DNA of 64,000 nucleotides from Pseudomonadota bacterium (GTDB lineage Bacteria > Pseudomonadota > Alphaproteobacteria > Reyranellales > Reyranellaceae): NCBI GenBank assembly GCA_023386865.1, contig JAEWIV010000115.1:22435-86434 (forward strand), given 5' to 3'. Positions 18,268-26,290 of this stretch are shown piece after piece. Under the pieces are notes generated by a model, which was given only the letters and a program-made list of their open reading frames with translations, did not search any database and was not told the DNA's origin. Position 1 is the stretch's first letter; the number at the start of each line of letters is the position of its first letter. The position numbers and the translations under genes are program-made.

Positions 18268-18693
18268 TTAGAGGGACGCGAAGACTTTCGCCCCCAATTG
18301 GCCGATCTCCTCGTCCTGGGCAGGGGTGCCGCCGCTCTCGCCGATGGCACCCAGCATCGTGCCGTCCCTCGCCCTGAGGACGATGCCGCCCCATACCGGC
18401 GTGTACAGCGGATCGCAGAACCAGGTGATTTCGCGCCGGTCGTTGCCCAACGACATGTCGAAGAGCCGCTCCTTGATGACCTTCGTATCTCGCTGCCACT
18501 TGGTAGCCGTGTAGGCCTTGTTATAGCTCATGCGCGCGTTGAGCGCCGATGCGCCGTCCATTCTGGCGAGATGAATGAGATCACCACCGGCATCGACGAC
18601 CGCCGCGGAGAACTTCAGGCCTCTCGCCTCGGCCTCCTTCAACATCGCATCGACGATCGCGCGCGCCTCCTTCAGCCCGAGCTTCTCTGCCAT
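18268..18693 (-). CDS. GlcG/HbpS-family (heme-degrading domain) protein
   Basis: A small 141-residue cytoplasmic protein of the GlcG/HbpS family. Typical features are LGLKEARAIVDAMLKEAEARG, the AVVDAGGDLIHLARMDGA strand-turn, and the C-terminal GAIGESGGTPAQDEEIGQLG. Members bind haem or cobalamin or act as accessory proteins next to degradative enzymes; the precise role here is unknown. The start ATG 18693 follows a GGGAGGGG ribosome site. It is convergent with the TauD gene and divergent from the broken oxidoreductase. Confidence 0.85.
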   Translation of the reverse strand: MAEKLGLKEARAIVDAMLKEAEARGLKFSAAVVDAGGDLIHLARMDGASALNARMSYNKAYTATKWQRDTKVIKERLFDMSLGNDRREITWFCDPLYTPVWGGIVLRARDGTMLGAIGESGGTPAQDEEIGQLGAKVFASL

Positions 18694-18858
18694 TCTCGCC
18701 CCTCCCTGCGTTGACATGCCTCTTGTCGAAGCATGTCCCGTGCCGCCTTCGATGGTCAACACGTCCTCCGACCACTACCCTCGACCGGCGATCCTCGATT
18801 GCGTTTTTATCGGTTACTCGCGACGATGAAGCCGCTCGCATTCACCGAGGAGGAAAGC

Positions 18859-20378
18859 GTGTCGCAATCCCAAATCGAAGTGCTCGTCGTCGGCAGCGGT
18901 TTCGGCGGTTCGGTTGCGGCAGCACGTATCGCCGAGGCGGGTGCCCGAGTGGTCCTGCTGGAGCGCGGGCCATGGTGAGACACCGTTCCGACATGTTCCA
19001 TGAACATCGAGCGGCGCGTGGCCTTCCCACGCGGTTGGCAGCTCTACACTCACTTCCTGCGGACGGTGAACCAGCTCAACCTCCCCGGGGCCGGATCACG
19101 ATCAACCACCGGGGAATGTTCGAACTATTCTATTCCAAGGGCCTGGAGGTGATGTGTTCCTCGGGCGTCGGCGGCGGCAGCCACGTTTACTCCGCCGTAC
19201 ACCGTCGGCCGGCGCGGATGGACTACTGGGACGGTGTTTGCGACGGTCTTTCGGAAGCGATGATGGCCGAGCATAACTCGGCATTCCTGACGCGCATGGG
19301 CTCGCCCAAGCCAGTGCCACAAAACGAGCCCCCGCACGACACGCGCAGGTGCTATCATAATGATCCTCATTTCGAAGCCGTCGTATCCAAGGTCGAGGTC
19401 CGAACCGGTTTCCTGCTGCCCGACGACCCCGACAACCCGAACAAAATCGTCACCGATGCCGGTGTCGAACGCTGCAGGCGGATTATCGCAGTGGAGGCCA
19501 TGGATTTCTGGGCTCGCCATCGGGCGCCAAGTCGACGCTCGACGTTTGCTATCTGCCACCCGCCATGAAGGAAGAAGGACCTTGTCGTTCGCGATCTTTG
19601 CGAGGTCGTGGCCATCTCACAGTCACCCGACATGGGTGGCCGATATCGGGTCGATTTCGTCGACCATGGGCGTGGAACCAGGGAATCGTTGGCAGCCGGC
19701 AACGTGATCGTCGCCGCGGGAACCATGAACACACTTCGTATCCTGCTGCACAGCCGGGATGTGGTGGGCGGTCTGAAAGGCATGCCGACGCTCGGGAGAC
19801 ACTTCAGCGGCAACGGCGACATGCGCGGATTTTGGGACCTGAACGAGCCCGGCACCGATCTCTCGGGGGGTCTGCCGAGCAAAGGTGGCATCTTCCTCCG
19901 GAATGCGCCGGAGCCGCGTGTCGTGATCGGGCGCGGCAGCCTGCCCAGCGTCGACGCCTATCCCATTCCGAAGCCGTGGCGCGAACGGCTCAAGCGCGGC
20001 CTTGTCGTGAGCGGCATGGGCATCGGCGCGATGGACGGCGTCATCAGCATCAAGAAAGGCAAGCTCGACATCGACTTCGACCCGGCGAATAGTCCGATAT
20101 TCGGTCGGATCTTCGAAACCATAGCTGAGATGTCGACGCTCTCGGGCCGCAAGGTCCATGTGAGCCGAAGACCTGCGACCGTGCACCCGATTGGTGGCGC
20201 ATGCGTCGGCACCCCCGAGAAAGGTGGCGTCGTCGATGCCGGCGGGCAAGTGTACGGCAACCCCGGACTGTTCGTTGCCGATGCGGCGGCTCTACCAGCC
20301 TCTACCGGAAGCCCGCCGACCCTCACCATAGCGGCGTGGGCCGAGAACGTTGCCAAGCGGTTTGTTGCGAGAACCTGA
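18859..20378 (+). pseudogene. GMC/cholesterol-oxidase-like FAD oxidoreductase, multiply disrupted
   Basis: Starts at a GTG behind GAGGAGG with a clear FAD-binding GSGFGGSVAAARIAEAGARVVLLERGPW. An in-frame TGA at 18976 replaces what should be an arginine or tryptophan (the same frame continues DTVPT and RGWQLYTHFLRTVNQLNLPG). Three single-base slips follow near 19087, 19507 and 19580, each in a short homopolymer; correct reading resumes as FELFYSKGLEVMCSSGVGGGSHVYSAV, then SPSGAKSTLDVCYLPPAM, then VVRDLCEVVAIS. The last 256 codons from 19608 are intact, ending with HPIGGACVGTP and GLFVADAAALPASTGSPP, the C-terminal FAD/active-site region of cholesterol-oxidase-like GMC enzymes. At least four lesions make a true pseudogene likely. 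Confidence 0.85.
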
Positions 20379-20425
20379 GGCGTACGCTCCAGCTCCTTGC
20401 GAAGACGGCAACCGCTACGCCGCTG

Positions 20426-20674
20426 CTAAAGCCGGGACTGTAGTAATGCGTCCAGCTTTTCGTCACTCAGAGCCGCCCCGGCATAGATCCGACCGTCGAT
20501 CTCGAGGGCCGGCGCACTGCGAATGCCCTTCTCCTCCAGCCGTTCGGCCGCCGCTTCGTCCATCAGCAGGTCGACCGTCCGAAAGTGGACGCCGCGCCCC
20601 ATGAGCGCCCGCTTCAGAGCCTCGCAGGGGCCGCACAAGGGCGTGGTGTAGACAGTGATGTTTGCTTGCGCCAT
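20426..20674 (-). CDS. Glutaredoxin-like protein with CGPC redox motif
   Basis: An 82-residue glutaredoxin/thioredoxin-fold protein (ITVYTTPLCGPCEALKRAL, with the fold's proline in SAPALEIDGRIYAG). The active site CGPC is the thioredoxin rather than the glutaredoxin (CPYC) sequence. The ATG at 20674 has a GTGAGG ribosome site; an in-frame GTG further up overlaps that site. It lies 62 bases downstream of the GrdB-like selenoprotein on the same strand, so the two are probably co-transcribed and this protein could reduce the Sec-Cys centre of its neighbour (inference). Confidence 0.88.
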   Translation of the reverse strand: MAQANITVYTTPLCGPCEALKRALMGRGVHFRTVDLLMDEAAAERLEEKGIRSAPALEIDGRIYAGAALSDEKLDALLQSRL

Positions 20675-20736
20675 GCGGAACCTCACTTCGCACCGTCAGG
20701 CGAATCCAATAGCCCCGCCTCGAACCGGCGCGCACG

Positions 20737-21645
20737 TCAAATCTTGCCCTCGGCCTTCATGCGCCGATAGGCCTCCTTTTTCTTCAGCCATTCCTCGCCG
20801 GCCTCACCCGGCAGGAACGGCTGCTCCTTGGTAAAGACCAGGTCCTTCCAACGCTCGCCCTTGCTCCAACGCAGTCCGGCCTCGACGGTCGTCTGCGGCG
20901 CCGCTGCCGTCTCAAGCACGTGGAACGCCAATTCCAGCACATCGCGCTGCTGCGCGGCGTTCCAGGGTTCGCCGCAGGGCGCACCGAGCGGGAAGTCGAC
21001 GAACAGGAAGCGCGGGACGGCAGCCGATTCCACGATGTCGCGAGCCGTAGCGATCACTACTGTGCAGATGCCATTCGCTTCGAGATGCCTGGCGACCAGA
21101 CTCACGGTCTGGTGACAGACGGGTCAAACCGGGACCAGCAAGGCCACGTCGACCCCCATGGCGCGGCACTGGCCCAGCACTTCCGGCGCATCGCGCTCCA
21201 TGGTCTTGCGCTGGCTATAGGCGTTGTAGACGCCCAGGCATTGGCTGGCGACCTTGCCGATCCGGCCATTGGCCGCGGCCTCGTGCAGGCGGTCGAGCGG
21301 GAAATACGCGTTCGGATCGTCCAGTGTCGTCGCATATCGATCGTAGCTTCGCGTGCGGCTGTAGAGCTGCGTCGTGGGTGTATTCGACGGCAATGAATAG
21401 ACATTGCCCAAGGCCCTGGACTCGGCATTGTCGTCAAACCGGGGATCGCCCTTGATGGCGATCTCGCTTGTCGAGATCAACGTGACCGTGCAATCAGCTA
21501 ACGGTTTACGCAACGACGTGAACGGCGCGCTGGCATTGTTGGCCCAGACGTAGGGCTTCTCGTAGCCTTCCGCGAGATAGTAGGCGCGAGTCTTGTCGAT
21601 GTAACGGACATAAGGGCGCGGCGCGGCATGCGGTAGTTCGGCCAC
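20737..21645 (-). CDS. GrdB/PrdB-like selenoprotein (glycine/betaine reductase component B family) with in-frame UGA
   Basis: Read as one 302-residue protein if the TGA at 21124-21126 is translated as selenocysteine. The N-terminal half from GTG 21645 (strong GGGAGGAG site) has YVRYIDKTRAYYLAEGYEKPYVWANN and LHEAAANGRIGKVASQCLGVYNAY; the C-terminal half has SLVARHLEANGICTVVIATARDIVE and VPRFLFVDFPLGAPCGEPW, both family-typical. At the junction the frame reads LLVPV-U-PVCHQTVSL, so Sec174 and Cys177 form a U-x-x-C redox motif, where the reductase B subunits GrdB and PrdB carry Sec. No base is inserted or lost: only the UGA separates the halves. A SECIS-like hairpin follows. Probably an oxidoreductase of the reductase-B family; substrate unknown. 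Confidence 0.85.
21092..21126 (-). promoter_or_regulatory. Bacterial SECIS-like hairpin after the UGA codon
   Basis: On the transcribed strand the UGA (21126-21124) is followed by 17 bases and then a five-base loop CGUGA (21106-21102), closed by the perfect stem CCAGAC/GUCUGG plus one A-U pair, and after one C-C mismatch a U-G and a G-C pair. The loop carries G at its second position followed by U. Known bacterial SECIS rules (loop 16-37 bases after UGA, short loop with an early G) are all met. Confidence 0.75.
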
Positions 21646-22185
21646 TTGCTCCTCCCTCGCACGAAACCGTGATGTTCCACGCTGCACTGGATGCACCGCC
21701 GAGTCAATGAAGCCCAGCACGTGTTGAAGCAGCTGACAAATATCCTTGGCTGCGCCGTGAAGGCATCTTCATCTGCTGCCACATCATGACCGAGTTCACG
21801 AATAACCGCGGCAAAGTGCGCGGCGCGTGCTGCGTAGTCGTCCTGTTGATCGTTCTCGCCACTCGTCCTTTCCTCGCCATCCGCCTCATCCTAGAAGTCA
21901 TCGAAATCAAGGCTTCCGACACGCGCAGAGACTACAAGGCCCCGACCTTTGCTCACAAGGTCCTTCAGCCGCGGGAATTCTTCCAGCGCCATCAGCCCTC
22001 GGCGAAGCTCTGGTTTCAGCGCATGACCGTCATAGATGCGGGTCTGGCGTGTCGCGATCCAGCCGTCGCGCCAGAACGATTTGGTCGCGATGTCACCCAC
22101 GATCCGATCTAAGCCCTCGGCACAACCTCCATTGCTCCAAAGCCCCTAGAATTCGCGCGCGATGGCACTCTGCACATCCGGCCAC
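21646..22185. other. Stretch without a recognised gene, 540 bases
   Basis: Between the selenoprotein start and a methyltransferase remnant. The minus strand has one 69-codon open frame (21891-22100, beginning MGDIATKSFWRDGW) and the plus strand a 108-codon frame with a hydrophobic stretch (CCVVVLLIVLATRPFLAI). Neither shows a family signature, a good ribosome site or a link to neighbours. The selenoprotein promoter should be here but no convincing -35/-10 pair is seen. Confidence 0.4.
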
Positions 22186-22189
22186 GGGT

Positions 22190-22490
22190 CTATCCGAGCC
22201 GGAAGGCAAGGTGATCGGCGTCGACGTGGCGGAGGAGATACTGGTCAAGGCACGATCAACCGCCACCGCACTGGCGAACTCGATTATCGAGTTCCGCGAG
22301 GGATTGGCCGAGCGGCTGCCCGTGTAGGATGCGTGGGTCGACATGGGCATCAGCAAGGGCGTGATCAACCTCTGGCCGACAAGCGAGAGGTCTTCTCCGA
22401 GATTCACCCGGTGCTGCGCCCGGCGGATGGCTGCGGTTCTCCGACATCGGCAAACCGCAATCCGGTTCCGCCCGCTGCTCTCAACAATGT
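22190..22490 (+). pseudogene. SAM-dependent methyltransferase remnant (ArsM/UbiE-like)
   Basis: A fragment of a class I methyltransferase lacking its N terminus. It reads PEGKVIGVDVAEEILVKAR (end of motif I), IIEFREGLAERLPV, then an in-frame TAG at 22325 where homologs have glutamate, then DAWVDMGISKGVIN, and after two frame changes DKREVFSEIHPVLRP and RFSDIGKP. This order matches arsenite-methyltransferase-like proteins. The nonsense codon, frame slips and missing start make it a decayed copy. Confidence 0.7.
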
Positions 22491-22595
22491 CAACCCTTGG
22501 ACGGCTTGAATTGCTGGTCTGCCGTGTGGAGCTTGGCTAACCTCAAATCCGCTTGTGAAAGCGAACGGAGTCTTGCGGTCATCATCGACATGATC

Positions 22596-23621
22596 TCAGT
22601 TCGTGGCCTTCTTCGCCAGCGACAGCACCAGCTCGAGCGCTTCCTTGCCGGGCAGGCCCTTCTTGTCGGTTTCAGCCACCCACTGGTCCCACACCGGCCT
22701 TCCTGCGGTGGTGATCAGCTTCTCGCGCATCTCGGGCGAGACCTTGATGACCTCGAGCTTGCGCTTCTCGAACAGCGGGAAGGCTTTCTTGTCCGCCTCT
22801 TCGTAGGCCTCGCGCTGCAGCCGGTAGGCGTCCGGCCTCGCTTCTTCCAATATCTTCTTGTACTCGTCGGGCAGCGCCTTCCACGCCGTCTGGCTGAGCA
22901 CGAGCGAATTGTGGACGACGCCGAGCTGCATGCCGAGCGTGTACCACTTCGATACTTCGTGCAGCTTGTACGCCGTGAAACTGTAAGCGAAGGGGAATGA
23001 CGCCGCCTGGAACATGCCGCGTTCGAGGGCGGTGTAGACCTCCGGCGCCGAGACGGACACCGGCACCGCGCCCAGAAGCTTCATGGCTTCGCCCAGGCCG
23101 CCCAGGGCGCGCACCCGCATGCCCCTCCAGTCCTCCAGGTTGCGTGGCGGCTTGCCGGTTCCCATGAATTCGTACTGCGGCAGCAGGATGGTCATGAAAT
23201 GCATGCCGTTCCAACGCGACAGCTCGTCGGCTACCGGCTTCCAGGTCTGGTAGCCGTCCTGCACCTTCTGCTGGGAGACGAGGTCCGGGATCGGCAGGAA
23301 CGGCATGTCGAGCACGCCCTGAATCGGGGTCTTGGCGGGCGCGTAGGAGTAGGCGACGAATGCGCCCTGGAAGGCGTCGACCTTCAGCCCGTCGAGCATG
23401 TCCTTCGCCTCGCCGAGCTGCTCATTGTATTTCAGGTTGATGATGAAGTTGCCGTTGCTCTTCTCCTTGGCGACCTTCGCCAGGTGCTCGAAGGTCACGG
23501 TCACCGCCCGCGGCGGGCCGTAGAGCGCGAAGTTCCAGGTGACCTTGTCGGCGGCATCGGCCGGCGCGGCGGCCAGCATGCCAAGTCCGAGGACGACAGA
23601 CAGCGATAGCGCTCGATACAT
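22596..23621 (-). CDS. TRAP transporter substrate-binding protein (DctP family)
   Basis: A 341-residue periplasmic binding protein with signal peptide MYRALSLSVVLGLGMLAAAPADAA. DctP features are the WNFALYGPPRA opening, EDWRGMRVRALGG with the conserved arginine that pairs with the ligand carboxylate, and VYTALERGMFQAA. ATG 23621 has an AGGAGG site; a GTG two codons earlier is less likely. It lies directly downstream of the DctM and DctQ genes, completing a TRAP system for a carboxylic acid. Confidence 0.93.
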   Translation of the reverse strand: MYRALSLSVVLGLGMLAAAPADAADKVTWNFALYGPPRAVTVTFEHLAKVAKEKSNGNFIINLKYNEQLGEAKDMLDGLKVDAFQGAFVAYSYAPAKTPIQGVLDMPFLPIPDLVSQQKVQDGYQTWKPVADELSRWNGMHFMTILLPQYEFMGTGKPPRNLEDWRGMRVRALGGLGEAMKLLGAVPVSVSAPEVYTALERGMFQAASFPFAYSFTAYKLHEVSKWYTLGMQLGVVHNSLVLSQTAWKALPDEYKKILEEARPDAYRLQREAYEEADKKAFPLFEKRKLEVIKVSPEMREKLITTAGRPVWDQWVAETDKKGLPGKEALELVLSLAKKATN

Positions 23622-23636
23622 GACCACTCCTCCTGT

Positions 23637-24944
23637 TCAGTCTGTGCTTTCGACGATGAAGGTGACGATCTCGGGGAACGCCGTCAGCACGCCGAGCGTG
23701 ATGATGTCGGCGAAGATGAAGGGCCACACGCCCTTGAAGATGTCGCGCACGGAAATGTCGGGCCGCACGCCGTTGACGACGAACACCACCAGTCCGACGG
23801 GCGGCGACAGCGAAGCGATACCTGAAAGCTTGACCAGCACGATGCCGAACCAGATCGGGTCGTAGCCCAGCGCCGAGATCACCGGGAAGACCACCGGCAG
23901 CGTCAGCAGGAACATGCCGATGCCTTCGAGGACCGTGCCGAGGACGAAGTACAGCAGATAGATCGCCAGCAGGATCGCGAGCGGCGGCAGGGCGAGGTCG
24001 GTCACCCAGCGGGAAACCTCCTCGGGCATGCCCGAGAAGCCCAGGAAGCGCACGAAGATCAGCACGCCCCAGATCACCGTGAAGATCATCACCGTGAGCT
24101 TCGCGGAATCGAGCAGGCACTGGCGCAACTCGCCGCGCTTGATACCGGCCTTCAGCGCGAAGGCGAACACCGAGAAGGCGCCCAGCGCGCCGGCTTCGGT
24201 CGGGGTCGCCCAGCCGAAATACATGCTGAGGAAAATGATCAGGATGACCAGGAAGATGGGCGTGGTGCCGGGCAGCGACTGCGCGCGTTGTGGCCAGGTG
24301 TAGCCCCTGATGCGCGGCCCGAGCTCGGGCTGGCGCCAGCAGCGCCAGGTGATGATGACGGCGTAGACGAACGCCGAGAAGATGCCCGGCACGAAGCCTG
24401 CCACCAGCAGCTTGCCAATCGACTGCTCGGTGATGATGCCGTAGACGACGAGCAGCGTGCTGGGCGGGATCAGCGAATCGAGCGTGGCGCCGGCCGCGCA
24501 TACGCCTGCGGCCAGGCGCTTGTCGTATTTCGCTTGCAGCATCTCGGGGATCGCCACCTTGGCGAACACGGCGGCGGCCGCGCTGCTTGCGCCCGAGACC
24601 GCCGAGAAGCCTGCGACCGCGAACACGGTGCCTGTGGCGAGGCCTCCGGGCAGCCAGCCGAACCAGCGGCGGGCCGCCTCGAAGGCGCTTTGGGTGATGC
24701 CGGCGTAGTAGGCCAGGTAGCCGATCAGGATGAACATCGGCAGGACCGATAGCGTGTAGTTGGCGCCGGCCGTATAGGGCGCGATGCCGGCGGTGCGGAT
24801 CCCGGCATCCCAGCCGATCATCGAGACCAGGCCTGCCGTGCCGACCAGCGCGCCTGCGAAGGCGAACCGCACGCCGGCGAAGCACAGCGCCAGCAAGGCA
24901 ACGATTCCGATGCCACCGATCGCGAGCGGGCTGAGCTCGATCAT
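23637..24944 (-). CDS. TRAP transporter large permease (DctM family)
   Basis: A 435-residue membrane protein with about a dozen hydrophobic helices, the sodium-coupled transport subunit of the TRAP system. Signatures: PMFILIGYLAYYAGI, GASSAAAAVFAKVAIPEM, and LIPPSTLLVVYGIITEQSIGKL, the conserved DctM block. The start at 24944 overlaps the DctQ stop by four bases. Reads in one operon dctQ-dctM-dctP. Confidence 0.95.
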   Translation of the reverse strand: MIELSPLAIGGIGIVALLALCFAGVRFAFAGALVGTAGLVSMIGWDAGIRTAGIAPYTAGANYTLSVLPMFILIGYLAYYAGITQSAFEAARRWFGWLPGGLATGTVFAVAGFSAVSGASSAAAAVFAKVAIPEMLQAKYDKRLAAGVCAAGATLDSLIPPSTLLVVYGIITEQSIGKLLVAGFVPGIFSAFVYAVIITWRCWRQPELGPRIRGYTWPQRAQSLPGTTPIFLVILIIFLSMYFGWATPTEAGALGAFSVFAFALKAGIKRGELRQCLLDSAKLTVMIFTVIWGVLIFVRFLGFSGMPEEVSRWVTDLALPPLAILLAIYLLYFVLGTVLEGIGMFLLTLPVVFPVISALGYDPIWFGIVLVKLSGIASLSPPVGLVVFVVNGVRPDISVRDIFKGVWPFIFADIITLGVLTAFPEIVTFIVESTD

Positions 24945-25573
24945 CGGCCCTGCTCCCGGTTCAATTCCTCGCGACCGAGCGCCTCGGCGATCTCGTCCTG
25001 CACCTGCGTCTCCAGCGTGATCAATTTCGGCACCGCGACCGGCTGGGCATCCGGATGGGCGATCATGCGGAGGTAACCGCAGATCTGCAGTGACAGACGC
25101 AGCCACAGCACACTCAGCGCCAGGGGCACCATCAGCTTGGCGGGCCAGGTCGGCAGGCGGATGTCCATCGTCGAATCGCCGATCGACCAGGCCCGCAGGA
25201 AATTGGTGAAGCTGGCATAGATCAGGATGGTGATGATGGCGATCGCCAGGACGACGCCGAACAGCTCGATCTTCCAGCGGACCTCGGGCCGCCAGCCGAT
25301 CGTCAGGTCCATGCCGATGTGGCTGCCAAGGCGCTGGGCATAGGCGATCCCCAGGAAAGCAAACAGCGACGAGGCCTGCTCGATCCAGTCGATGTAGCCG
25401 TAGATGGCGAAGTCGAAGACGGTGCGGCCGATGATCTGCGCCACGCCCACGAACATCAGGAAGAACACGGCGAGCGCCGCGATCAGGTTAAGACTGTCCT
25501 CGACATGCGACAGCCCCGCATCGGCGAGGCGCAGCCACTGTGGAGGCGATTCGGCACGTCCGTCGGCGGGCAT
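24941..25573 (-). CDS. TRAP transporter small permease (DctQ family)
   Basis: A 210-residue membrane protein with four predicted helices (LIAALAVFFLMFVGVAQIIG, FAFLGIAYAQRLGSHIGMD, LFGVVLAIAIITILIYASF, LMVPLALSVLWLRLSLQI). It has the DctQ layout in which the second helix is followed by the IGMDL segment. It begins the TRAP operon. The C-terminal 45 residues are acidic and longer than in most DctQ proteins. Confidence 0.9.
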   Translation of the reverse strand: MPADGRAESPPQWLRLADAGLSHVEDSLNLIAALAVFFLMFVGVAQIIGRTVFDFAIYGYIDWIEQASSLFAFLGIAYAQRLGSHIGMDLTIGWRPEVRWKIELFGVVLAIAIITILIYASFTNFLRAWSIGDSTMDIRLPTWPAKLMVPLALSVLWLRLSLQICGYLRMIAHPDAQPVAVPKLITLETQVQDEIAEALGREELNREQGR

Positions 25574-25731
25574 TCAGTGCAAGCCCCGACCGGCGCCGCG
25601 GGCGCGCGATTCCATCTTTCGTTCCTTCCCGGCGCGGCGTGGGGTCTCAATCGGACCACCATCGTTACCCGCCAAGTGGACACGTTATGCCAAGTCGCGG
25701 AAGGCCATCAACCCTATGGGCGTGCATTCCT

Positions 25732-25760
25732 CTTGCGGAGAAGCCTCCTGTACTTATAAT
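25732..25760 (+). promoter_or_regulatory. Candidate sigma-70 promoter for marR-emrA-emrB
   Basis: TATAAT at 25755-25760 with TTGCGG at 25733-25738, spacing 16 bases, 35 bases before the MarR start. It lies in an unusually AT-rich patch (25750-25785) for this GC-rich DNA. The patch probably also holds the MarR operator, but no perfect inverted repeat is visible. Confidence 0.5.
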
Positions 25761-25795
25761 ATATCATGCTTACTATTTATGGTGGATGCCGACAT

Positions 25796-26290
25796 ATGCA
25801 TGACCCCGACCAAAGCGTTGGCTTTCTTGTGAACGACCTGGCGCGGCTGCTACGACGGAACTTCAACCGCCGGGCACAGGAACTCGGGCTATCTCAAGCT
25901 CAATGGCAGGCGCTTGCCTATTTGTCCCGACAGGAGGGCGTGAATCAGGTCACTTTGGCCGAGAGTCTGGAGGTCCAGCCGATGACGCTAGTCCGCCTGA
26001 TCGACCGGCTGCAGGAGGCCGGCTTAGTCGCACGCCGACCCGATCTCGACGACCGCCGGGCTTTCCGTCTCTATCTGACCGCTGCCGGCTTGCTGCGTCT
26101 CGAGGGCATGTGGGCTCTCGCGGCCGAGACCCGTGAAGAAGCTATGGCCGGAATGTGTGACGGCACGAAGCAGGTGCTCATCGATGCCCTGCGCCACATG
26201 AAGCGCAACCTCATTGAGGCCGAAAGCGAAGACGACAGCATTGGCGGGAGACCGGAGAGAGCCTTCTCGAATGCAGCAGGACGCAACTGA
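25796..26290 (+). CDS. MarR-family transcriptional regulator
   Basis: A 164-residue winged-helix repressor: LGLSQAQWQALAYLSRQEGVNQVTLAESLEVQPMTLVRLIDRLQEAGLV, then the wing RRPDLDDRRAFRLYLT. The ATG at 25796 is favoured over one ten codons upstream, which would add an unusual tail. Its end overlaps the start of the EmrA gene by 20 bases, so it is the first gene of a drug-efflux operon and very likely its ligand-released repressor, as with EmrR. Confidence 0.92.
   Translation: MHDPDQSVGFLVNDLARLLRRNFNRRAQELGLSQAQWQALAYLSRQEGVNQVTLAESLEVQPMTLVRLIDRLQEAGLVARRPDLDDRRAFRLYLTAAGLLRLEGMWALAAETREEAMAGMCDGTKQVLIDALRHMKRNLIEAESEDDSIGGRPERAFSNAAGRN

Noticed and set aside
18976..18978. In-frame UGA in the GMC oxidoreductase as a second selenocysteine codon
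   Set aside because: A small hairpin (ATGTTC-CAT-GAACAT) does follow, but its loop lacks the early G, the site should be Arg or Trp in the family (GPW-x-DTVP), and the gene has three more lesions downstream. A nonsense mutation (CGA to TGA) is simpler.
21891..22100. A 69-codon minus-strand open frame (MGDIATKSFWRDGW...)
   Set aside because: No recognised family, no convincing ribosome site, and the region is full of remnants. It is mentioned under the gene-poor stretch rather than called as a gene.
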